A DNA stretch of 6,860 nucleotides, from contig PAPL01000010.1 of assembly GCA_002708885.1 (NCBI GenBank), positions 39,192-46,051 on the forward strand, in the 5' to 3' direction. Each line of letters starts with the position of its first letter. Within the stretch, counting starts at the first letter, position 1. This stretch comes from Verrucomicrobiales bacterium. Its GTDB lineage: Bacteria; Verrucomicrobiota; Verrucomicrobiia; Verrucomicrobiales; DEV007. Position numbers and translations under genes: made by a program. The notes under the pieces were generated by a model. That model ran no database searches. It was given only the letters and a program-made list of their open reading frames with translations, and was not told where the DNA came from. This document shows positions 1-6,149 of the stretch, in pieces.

Positions 1-725
1 GTTTCAATAAAAATCGGATTAATACCTTTTTTTAGGCCGCCAATAATGAGTCCCTTATGCACGTTATTAATGACCATGTGTTTGGATCTTTCTGCAACAT
101 TAACTTTGGTCTCGTAGCCGATTGAAACGATCTCAAGATAACCGACCATTTCAGGTACCGGGCACAATTTTGGTACTGGTGGAACTTTTCCCGGAGGTAT
201 GAACTGAGGACTGTCCAGGAAAGCGAAGTTGCCTGATTGGGCAGCTGCGGAAATTTCTTCAGCGGTATTAAGATTCATGAAACGCGATGTGCTGAATTTC
301 CAATCATTTAATTCCTTGATAAACATAAGGAAAAGGAGTCCCTCCGGGGCCTTGACATCTTTCCCGATCCCGAAATCTGCTTTGCCAAAATAAACGAGTT
401 GAGCGGTTCGCCCGTTGACCATTGTCTTGGCCATTTTCATGGAACTGAGATTGGGTGGTTTTACTGGTCCATCAAAGAGTGCTTCGGGCCATTTATTTTT
501 TTGCGAAACAATCATGTTCCGCATTCCTATCTGCCTGAATTTTGCTGTGCTTTGCTGCCACAACGAGAGGTCCTTTTCCGTCATCGCTTTGGACCAGTCA
601 TTAAATACCGCATTGAGGGTATCGGTCAGTTCGTTTGTGTTTGGTCTTTGCGCTTTGAGCGCAGGACCCGTCACTAGTATTAAGATAATTGAGATTAGGG
701 ACCGGTTCAATGTTAATGGGCGCAT
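1..725 (-). CDS. Exported protein of unknown function, C-terminus cut by window edge
   Basis: An open frame runs from an ATG at 725-723 to the left edge with no stop: 241 complete codons, so the C-terminus is missing. Residues 1-25 look like a Sec signal peptide: Arg2 and Arg8, a hydrophobic core (SLISIILILVTGPAL, residues 9-23) and a likely signal peptidase I site after Ala25 (LKA-Q). Residues 30-150 (start TNELTDTLNAVFNDWSKAM; later YFGKADFG and ELNDWKFSTSRF) have the helix-then-sheet look of NTF2/SnoaL-like domains, but this is only an impression. A proline-rich linker (PPGKVPPVPKLCPVPE, 177-192) leads to a second, apparently beta-rich domain from about 194 (GYLEIVSIGYETKVNV). Its start lies 12 nt after the oppF stop on the same strand, so co-transcription with opp is likely. 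No Shine-Dalgarno sequence is visible. I do not recognise the family. A role in peptide capture or processing is only a guess from its position. Confidence 0.82.
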   Translation of the reverse strand, partial: MRPLTLNRSLISIILILVTGPALKAQRPNTNELTDTLNAVFNDWSKAMTEKDLSLWQQSTAKFRQIGMRNMIVSQKNKWPEALFDGPVKPPNLSSMKMAKTMVNGRTAQLVYFGKADFGIGKDVKAPEGLLFLMFIKELNDWKFSTSRFMNLNTAEEISAAAQSGNFAFLDSPQFIPPGKVPPVPKLCPVPEMVGYLEIVSIGYETKVNVAERSKHMVINNVHKGLIIGGLKKGINPIFIE

Positions 726-737
726 AATCAATTAGAC

Positions 738-1532
738 TTAGCTGAGGACCTTGGGTACGGATTCGAGAAGTTCTTTTGTGTATTCGTGCTGCGGATTTTC
801 CATTAAAGCTTCAGCTTCTCCAGTCTCAACGATTTTCCCATAATACATAACTGCTATCCGATCTGCTATGTAGCGTACCACACTCAGATCATGAGAGATG
901 AATAGCATGGTCAGTCCGAGATTATTTACCAGATCCTTGAGAAGGTTCAAAATCTGAGACTGAATGGAAACGTCAAGTGCAGAGACCGGTTCGTCAGCAA
1001 TAATGAGTTTTGGTTCGGGAGCCAGGGCCCGGGCAATGGCAATTCTCTGGCGCTGTCCCCCTGAAAATTCATGAGGGTATTTCCGAACGTACTGTTTATC
1101 TAGGCCAACCATTTCCATTAATTTGATAACATTTTGCTTTAACTCTTCTTTATTTAACTGAGGTTTTCTTGTGAGTATGGCTTCGCTCAGAGTTGACCAT
1201 ACTGTCATTCTTGGATTGAGCGAGGCATAAGGATCTTGGAAAATCATTTGAAAATCGAGTCTTCTCGAACGGACTTCACTGCTCTTTAGATTTGTAAGGT
1301 TTTGCCCTTCCAGAACAATGCTACCGTGAGTTGGTTCGAGTAACTGCATTATAAGTCTAGATAGTGTGGATTTACCACAACCTGATTCACCAACTAGTCC
1401 TAGTATTTTACCCTCCTCAATACTTAAGCTGACTCCATCAACTGCTTTGACTACCTCATTTGATGATGAGAACAGACCACCACTCTTGGTGGTGAAGTGC
1501 TTCTTAATGTCAATTAACTCAAGGAAAGGCAT
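738..1532 (-). CDS. oppF: Oligopeptide ABC transporter ATPase OppF (short form)
   Basis: A cytoplasmic nucleotide-binding subunit expected to pair with OppD and power peptide import through OppBC. All ABC motifs are intact in the 264 residues: Walker A GESGCGKS (48-55), Q-loop FQDPYASLNPR with Gln99, signature FSGGQRQR (156-163), Walker B LIIADEP with Asp180 and Glu181, D-loop SALD (184-187) and switch His214 (ISHDL). Phrases such as YASLNPRMTV and the PVSALDVS stretch are typical of the OppF/DppF branch. It stops at residue 264, just after the HEYTKELLESVP stretch, so it lacks the C-terminal oligopeptide/dipeptide transporter extension with its cysteines that usually takes OppF to about 320-335 residues. 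The reading frame ends in TAA, and the next gene starts 12 nt later, so there is no remnant of a lost tail. The start is ATG at 1532, 19 nt after oppD, with no Shine-Dalgarno sequence. DppF is the alternative name; the OppA-type receptor in the same operon favours OppF. Confidence 0.93.
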   Translation of the reverse strand: MPFLELIDIKKHFTTKSGGLFSSSNEVVKAVDGVSLSIEEGKILGLVGESGCGKSTLSRLIMQLLEPTHGSIVLEGQNLTNLKSSEVRSRRLDFQMIFQDPYASLNPRMTVWSTLSEAILTRKPQLNKEELKQNVIKLMEMVGLDKQYVRKYPHEFSGGQRQRIAIARALAPEPKLIIADEPVSALDVSIQSQILNLLKDLVNNLGLTMLFISHDLSVVRYIADRIAVMYYGKIVETGEAEALMENPQHEYTKELLESVPKVLS

Positions 1533-1551
1533 TTATTAATGTATGATTAGA

Positions 1552-2526
1552 TTAGGTGAGGCAACCTGGACAGTTTTGGACCCAATGATTTGAAACAATT
1601 TCTTTAAATTCTGGAGTCGATTGGGTAAGGCATTCGTCACTGTTTCCGATTTGATTCCTGGGTCTGAATGCACAGCCCTGAATAGGTTCAGCAAGGTTGG
1701 GAGGGAGTCCTGAAATTGTGAAAAGCTTTTCACCTTTCAACTGAGTCGCCGGTATCGATTGCAGTAAGGACCTTGTGTATGCATGGAGAGGATTTGAGAA
1801 GAGTTCTCTGGAATTTGCTCTTTCTACAATCTTTCCAGCATACATGACATTAACTTCGTCACAGATTTCAGAGATGACGGCTAGATCATGAGTTATAAAT
1901 ATGACAGCTGTACCTAGCTCTTCTTGTCTGGATTTTATGAGCTCAAGTATTTGTTTTTGTACTGTCACATCTAGAGCAGTTGTCGGTTCATCGGCGATGA
2001 GAATCTCAGGTTTAGTGATAAGGGCCATAGCTATCATTGCTCTTTGACGCATTCCTCCCGAAAATTCGTGAGGGTACATATTGACTCTTTTTTCAGGCTC
2101 AGGTATTCCGACCTCTCTTAGCGCATCGATGGCCTCTTTCTTAGCTCTTTTTTTATCCATGCCCATGTGGATTCGAAGCGGTTCTGTAATTTGTGTGCAG
2201 ATTCGAAGATAGGGATTTAGGGATGTCATGGGATCCTGAAAAATCATACTGATTCGCTTGCCCCTTATTTTGCATAGATCATTTTCGTGGCACTTTAGCA
2301 AATCAGTGTGGTCAAAGATTGCAGACCCTTCCTCAATTTTTCCTGGGGGCATCGGAACCAAACCTAGGAGAGAATAGCAGGTGACGGATTTTCCTGATCC
2401 TGATTCACCAACGATCCCTATAGTTTTTCCTTTTTCCACAGGAAAAGAAACTCCATCCACGGCGCGTACAATACCATCACGGGTATGAAAATGTGTCTTT
2501 AGGTTTTTGACTTCAAGTAATGGCAT
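1552..2526 (-). CDS. oppD: Oligopeptide ABC transporter ATPase OppD
   Basis: The second cytoplasmic ATPase of the importer, predicted to form a heterodimer with OppF. The 324 residues contain Walker A GESGSGKS (40-47), Q-loop FQDPMTSLNP with Gln97, signature FSGGMRQR (155-162), Walker B ILIADEP with Asp179 and Glu180, D-loop ALD (184-186) and switch His213 (ITHDL). The FSGGM form of the signature and the PTTALDVTVQ stretch mark the OppD/DppD branch. The C-terminal oligopeptide-transporter domain is present from about 250. In its cysteine cluster the usual second cysteine is Asn291 (GCAFRPRN, 284-291), while Cys285, Cys299, Cys319 and Cys322 remain, the last two as CPGC near the end. Length matches the family (E. 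coli OppD 337 residues). The start is ATG at 2526, 11 nt after oppC, with no Shine-Dalgarno sequence. DppD is the alternative name. Confidence 0.95.
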   Translation of the reverse strand: MPLLEVKNLKTHFHTRDGIVRAVDGVSFPVEKGKTIGIVGESGSGKSVTCYSLLGLVPMPPGKIEEGSAIFDHTDLLKCHENDLCKIRGKRISMIFQDPMTSLNPYLRICTQITEPLRIHMGMDKKRAKKEAIDALREVGIPEPEKRVNMYPHEFSGGMRQRAMIAMALITKPEILIADEPTTALDVTVQKQILELIKSRQEELGTAVIFITHDLAVISEICDEVNVMYAGKIVERANSRELFSNPLHAYTRSLLQSIPATQLKGEKLFTISGLPPNLAEPIQGCAFRPRNQIGNSDECLTQSTPEFKEIVSNHWVQNCPGCLT

Positions 2527-2537
2527 GAAATTAATGG

Positions 2538-3464
2538 TTAGTCCTTTGACGCCCTCACGTCGAGTGCATCCCTGAGTCCGTCGCCTAGAAAATTAAATGC
2601 GAATAGAGTTAATGAGAAAAAGAGACCGGGAATGATTAAGAGATAAAGTTGAGTTTCCAAAAAGTCGGCACCTTCTTTGATTAGAATTCCCCATGAGCTG
2701 TTAGGTGCTTCGATTCCAACGCCCAAATAGGAAAGAGAGGCCTCAAAAAGTATAAAGCTTGGTATGGTGAGAGTCGCATAAACTATTGCAGGCCCTAACG
2801 TGTTAGGAACGATGTGACGAAAGAGTATACGCATCTTTGATAGTCCTAATGATGTTGCTGCCTCAACGAACTCCTGCTCTTTGATAGCCATGACTTGTGT
2901 CCTCGTGATACGGGCCAGTGTTAACCATCCAAGGGCTCCAATCGCAAAGAACAGAGGAACAATATTGGCAAATCGTCCCATCCAACTCAATTGTTCCTCC
3001 ATTGGACCAGCTATGACTACTTTTAGTACAATCACTAATACTAGGAATGGAATCGCATAAAGAGTATCCACTACTCTCATCATAATGGCGTCAGTTCGTC
3101 CCCCGGCATAACCTGATATTGCTCCGTAGGTGATGCCGATTAATAATGCTACTCCCGTTGCAATGAATCCGACCAGCATTGAAATTTGTCCTCCGAAAAG
3201 AATTCTTGAAAAGAGGTCTCTTCCCAATTGGTCAGTGCCCATTATGTGATCTCCAGAAGGCGGAGCAAAACGGTTCGCGAGATTCTGCTCATTAGGATCA
3301 TCAATGAATGGCAATTGAGCAACAATGAAACAAATAATGAGCATTAAGCCTATGAAACACATGCTAAGCATGGCTAACTTATTTTTGCGTAGCCTAGCCC
3401 AAGCGTCTCTTCCTAAAGAGGAGCCCTTCTCGAGTTCACTTTCTGTTGGTAATGAAATTCTCAT
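2538..3464 (-). CDS. oppC: Oligopeptide ABC transporter permease OppC
   Basis: An inner-membrane permease that forms the peptide channel with OppB. With the chosen ATG at 3464 it has 308 residues. The OppC N-terminal domain is clear (RDAWARLRKNKLAMLSM, about 19-35) and runs into the first membrane helix. An extracytoplasmic segment follows with the family motif HIMGTDQLGRDLFSRILFGG (73-92), then about five further helices. The cytoplasmic coupling (EAA) loop reads EFVEAATSLGLSKM (198-211), followed by RHIVPN. The later SLSYLGVGIEAPNSSWG stretch is also typical of OppC/DppC. An in-frame TTG at 3479 would add five residues (MRKLK) and overlap oppB by 14 nt. I prefer the ATG, which follows the oppB stop after a single base (TAA-G-ATG), as expected for translational coupling. 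E. coli OppC is about 302 residues, so either start fits. Confidence 0.94.
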   Translation of the reverse strand: MRISLPTESELEKGSSLGRDAWARLRKNKLAMLSMCFIGLMLIICFIVAQLPFIDDPNEQNLANRFAPPSGDHIMGTDQLGRDLFSRILFGGQISMLVGFIATGVALLIGITYGAISGYAGGRTDAIMMRVVDTLYAIPFLVLVIVLKVVIAGPMEEQLSWMGRFANIVPLFFAIGALGWLTLARITRTQVMAIKEQEFVEAATSLGLSKMRILFRHIVPNTLGPAIVYATLTIPSFILFEASLSYLGVGIEAPNSSWGILIKEGADFLETQLYLLIIPGLFFSLTLFAFNFLGDGLRDALDVRASKD

Positions 3465-3465
3465 C

Positions 3466-4392
3466 TTAAGTTTTCTCAAGTCTGATCCTTGGATTCAGAG
3501 CCGCTGCAATTAGGTCCGCGGCAAGGTTCATAAAGACAATTAATAGGCCGTAGAAAAGAACAACTCCCCTTAAAACAAAAGGGTCTCTTTTTATCGCGGC
3601 GTTAACAAAGTGCTGTCCCATGCCGGGGACTTGAAAAATTGTTTCCACGATGAAAGAGCCGCTGATTAATGCAGCGAATGCAGGGCCAATAAAAGCAACG
3701 GAGGGTAGAAGTCCGCCTCTCAATGCATGCTTAATGACAACTGTAAAAGTTTTCAGACCCTTTGCCTTTGCTGTTCTTATATAATCCTGATTGAGAATTT
3801 CTAGCATTGAACCTCTTGTGAGCCTTGCAAGGTAAGCGGCCGTGCCCAGTCCGAGTGTTATAGATGGTAAAATGATATCCAGAGGATGACCCCATCCGGC
3901 AATTTTTAATGCGGGAATTTTTGCGGCCAGAGTCAGCTGAAGCACTGGTCCGATGATGAAGCTAGGAATGCATATACCAATCATCGCTATGGCCATGCCT
4001 CCATAGTCAATGGCGGTATTTTTTCTGGTCGCTGAAAGAATGCCTATGGGAACTCCAATACCTACCGCTATGAAAAGTGCAGATACTCCCAAAATCAGGG
4101 AAGCGGGGAATGATTGAAGGATGATGTCCCAGACAGGACGATTTTTTTCTGTTGATACTCCTAATGAGCCCTCAGTGATTAAATTTTTTGGGTAGATGAG
4201 GTATTGTTGCCACAGAGGCTTATCAAGGCCCCAAGCCTTTTTCATGTTCTCTCTAACTTCTGGAGAAATGTTTTTTTCATTTGAAGAGAAAGGGTCTCCG
4301 GGCATCCATCCGACCAAGAAGAATACAATGGTGTAGAGAGCTAACATCACCAATAGTCCCTGAAGAAGTCTCTGAAGTATGTATTTCAACAT
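3466..4392 (-). CDS. oppB: Oligopeptide ABC transporter permease OppB
   Basis: An inner-membrane permease, partner of OppC. Its 308 residues match the family closely (E. coli OppB 306). It opens with the typical MLKYILQRLLQGL and first membrane helix (about 10-28), then GWMPGDP (28-34) and the short extracytoplasmic loop with WGLDKPLWQQYL (54-65) and GSLGVS (75-80). About five more helices follow. The cytoplasmic EAA-type coupling loop is DYIRTAKAKGLKTFTVV with HALRGGLLP (203-230), which would dock onto OppD or OppF. The conserved VETIFQVPGMGQ (249-260) and the final helix with NPRIR (300-304) complete the pattern. The start is ATG at 4392, 22 nt after the oppA stop, without a clear Shine-Dalgarno sequence. 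Its extracytoplasmic loop has normal length, unlike that of the diverging YejB-type permease. It could be named DppB, but the neighbours favour OppB. Confidence 0.95.
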   Translation of the reverse strand: MLKYILQRLLQGLLVMLALYTIVFFLVGWMPGDPFSSNEKNISPEVRENMKKAWGLDKPLWQQYLIYPKNLITEGSLGVSTEKNRPVWDIILQSFPASLILGVSALFIAVGIGVPIGILSATRKNTAIDYGGMAIAMIGICIPSFIIGPVLQLTLAAKIPALKIAGWGHPLDIILPSITLGLGTAAYLARLTRGSMLEILNQDYIRTAKAKGLKTFTVVIKHALRGGLLPSVAFIGPAFAALISGSFIVETIFQVPGMGQHFVNAAIKRDPFVLRGVVLFYGLLIVFMNLAADLIAAALNPRIRLEKT

Positions 4393-4414
4393 TTTCTGGA
4401 ATTAAATGAGTTGA

Positions 4415-6031
4415 TTAGTCTGCTACGAGATCAAGAAACTTATATGGGTGATTATCAAGAATTAAAGGATCCCACCCTTTGACATGATTATGAATCAGAT
4501 AATTCCTGGTGTACCAGTAAATGGGAAGGATCGGCCTTTCATCGAGGAATAGTTTTTCGGCTCTTCCAAGTATTTCGTAACGCTCTTTTTGCCCTGCCGT
4601 CCTTTCAGCCTCACCGAGCAGTTCCTCGAATTTTTCATTGGACCAATTAGTACGGTTATTACCTCCATCCTTAATCCACATGTCCAAAAAGGTCAGAGGA
4701 TCCATGTAATCACCAATCCATCCGCCCGCAGCCAAGTCATATTCTTTACTCATCATTGTGTTTAAATAAGATGTCCATTCCATTTGTTGGATACTTATTT
4801 CAATGCCGAGATATTTTTTCCACATTGCCTGCAAAGCTTCAGCAAGTCTTTTAGAGGACTCCCTGTCAGTAGTTAAGAAATTAATTTTAGGAAAACCGTT
4901 ACCTTCAGGGTACCCGGCTTCACCTAAAAGTTTTTTCGCTTTTTCAGGATTAAATTTAATATTTCCTGGAGAATTGTAACCAGCGAAAGGCGGGACGATT
5001 CCCGCTGCTGGGGACTGGTTGCCCATTGTCACATAGTCAATGATGTCCTGTTGATTAATTGTGATCGAAAGGGCCTCTCTGATTCTAACGTCTTGAAGGG
5101 GGGACTCTTTGACATTGCACCTTATGAAGTAGGTTCCAAAGTAGAATTCATTGCGGGTCATGTCCTTGAAATTCTTTCTAGAATATTCGATTAGGTCAGG
5201 TGCGATTGTGTAGGTGATATGCAACTGTTCGTTGTAAAACATTCTGTCCTCAGTGAATGAATTGCTAATTGGCAAAAAACGGATCCCATTCAGGGCCACA
5301 TTTTTTGTGTCCCAGTAAAGAGGGTTTCTTTGTATCTCTATATGATCATTGAGTTTCCATGACTTTAATGTAAATGCGCCATTGGATTGTATGTTCTGGG
5401 GTTTTGTCCAGGGGTTAAATCTGTCTTCTGGTTTTCCATGTTTTTCTATGATGTGTTTTGGTACAGGGAACCATGTGTAATGCTTGGTTATTTCTGGAAG
5501 AAATGGGATCGGTGATCTTAGGTTCACTTTCAGTGTGTGTGAATCTGGGGCTGAGACCTTGACAGTTGAAAAGTCTTTGGTCTTTCCTTTGTGAAAGTCT
5601 TCTGCCCCGATGATGTAATAAAGCATGAAGGAATATTCTGATCCCAGTTCGGGCGTTAGTATTCTTTTAAATGAAAAGAGAAAGTCTTCAGCAGTTAGTG
5701 GAACCCCGTCAGACCATTTTGCGTTCTTTCTCAAATTAAAGATCCACTCTATCGGGTTCTTGGGATCGGTCGGCCCCCAAGATTCTGCAACGCCGGGCAG
5801 GGCAATCCCGTCTTTTGAGGGATGTTCAATGACCAGACCTTCAAAGAGGCCCCTAATAATATTATTTTCAAGGACACCGCTCACAATATGAGGGTCCAGT
5901 CCTCTCGGTTCAGCGGTATTGCCCATCAGTAGGACCTTTTGTTTCGTGGCACGGTTAACCGGCGAGTCTTGTGAGCAACTCACTACGAATAGAGCAGTTA
6001 TTGTAAGGATTAGGGCCGGTACGAATTGCAT
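4415..6031 (-). CDS. oppA: Oligopeptide-binding lipoprotein OppA (SBP_bac_5 family)
   Basis: The receptor that captures peptides outside the inner membrane and delivers them to OppBCDF. Its 538 residues match E. coli OppA (543). The signal peptide (1-18) ends in a lipobox VVSC with lipid-anchored Cys19; Ser20 at +2 is not the Asp that retains lipoproteins in the inner membrane under E. coli rules. Family landmarks run in order: GLDPH (44-48), GLFEGLV (61-67), GVAESW (80-85), NAKWSDGVPLTAEDFLFSF (103-121), VPKHIIEKHG (190-199), SNGAFTL (216-222), RNPLYWD (235-241), DVRIREALS (314-322) and GWIGDYMDP (437-445). Asp441 aligns by eye with the Asp that binds the peptide amino terminus in E. coli OppA (Asp419), which suggests true peptide binding. 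The two cysteines that form the E. coli disulfide are absent; apart from Cys19 only Cys305 is present. The start is ATG at 6031; an in-frame TGA at 6067-6065 with no start codon between excludes a longer form. It is the first gene of the operon. Confidence 0.95.
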   Translation of the reverse strand: MQFVPALILTITALFVVSCSQDSPVNRATKQKVLLMGNTAEPRGLDPHIVSGVLENNIIRGLFEGLVIEHPSKDGIALPGVAESWGPTDPKNPIEWIFNLRKNAKWSDGVPLTAEDFLFSFKRILTPELGSEYSFMLYYIIGAEDFHKGKTKDFSTVKVSAPDSHTLKVNLRSPIPFLPEITKHYTWFPVPKHIIEKHGKPEDRFNPWTKPQNIQSNGAFTLKSWKLNDHIEIQRNPLYWDTKNVALNGIRFLPISNSFTEDRMFYNEQLHITYTIAPDLIEYSRKNFKDMTRNEFYFGTYFIRCNVKESPLQDVRIREALSITINQQDIIDYVTMGNQSPAAGIVPPFAGYNSPGNIKFNPEKAKKLLGEAGYPEGNGFPKINFLTTDRESSKRLAEALQAMWKKYLGIEISIQQMEWTSYLNTMMSKEYDLAAGGWIGDYMDPLTFLDMWIKDGGNNRTNWSNEKFEELLGEAERTAGQKERYEILGRAEKLFLDERPILPIYWYTRNYLIHNHVKGWDPLILDNHPYKFLDLVAD

Positions 6032-6149
6032 GTTAAAGTAATTTGAACTGACTTTTGCCGGACGTCACGCCCTTTTCTTGTTCTAGTTATTAAATAAAAA
6101 TTGTTGATCACTCAGGCCCGACCGATAGGATCATGGTTTTAAGGCATTG
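6032..6149. promoter_or_regulatory. Divergent intergenic region between oppA and the yejB-like gene
   Basis: This 118-base gap separates two genes transcribed away from each other, so promoters for both operons should lie here or overlap the gene ends. The core at about 6081-6107 is very AT-rich (TTATTAAATAAAAATTGTTG) and is the likeliest place for promoter -10 elements. I could not find a convincing pair of -35 and -10 boxes with 16-18 base spacing on either strand. Two perfect six-base palindromes, GACGTC (6061-6066) and TGATCA (6105-6110), are present but too short to call operators. No terminator hairpin or riboswitch-like structure was seen. Confidence 0.5.
6141..6144 (+). promoter_or_regulatory. 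Weak ribosome-binding site of the yejB-like gene
   Basis: AAGG lies 5 bases before the ATG at 6150 and is the only plausible Shine-Dalgarno-type sequence next to any start codon in the window. It supports the choice of this ATG, as does the family-typical N-terminus that follows. The match is only four bases, so it may be chance. Confidence 0.35.

Noticed and set aside
399..735. Two overlapping plus-strand open frames of 92 and 106 residues
   Set aside because: They lie wholly antisense to the exported-protein gene, which has a signal peptide and continuous frame to the edge; their translations look like no family.
726..760. A frameshift that might have cut off the end of oppF
   Set aside because: The frame ends cleanly in TAA right after the core domain, and the next gene begins 12 nt later with its own signal peptide. 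No leftover C-terminal domain or cysteine motif appears in the other frames.
1536..1733. A 65-residue minus-strand open frame in another phase at the oppD end
   Set aside because: It overlaps the conserved C-terminal domain of OppD out of frame and has no family features.
3325..3513. A 62-residue plus-strand open frame
   Set aside because: It is antisense to the oppC start and the oppB end, both of which are well supported.
5625..5891. An 88-residue plus-strand open frame
   Set aside because: It is antisense to a conserved part of oppA and has no recognisable features.
6061..6110. Palindromes GACGTC and TGATCA as possible operators
   Set aside because: Each is only six bases with no extended or spaced symmetry, which is expected by chance in a gap of this size.
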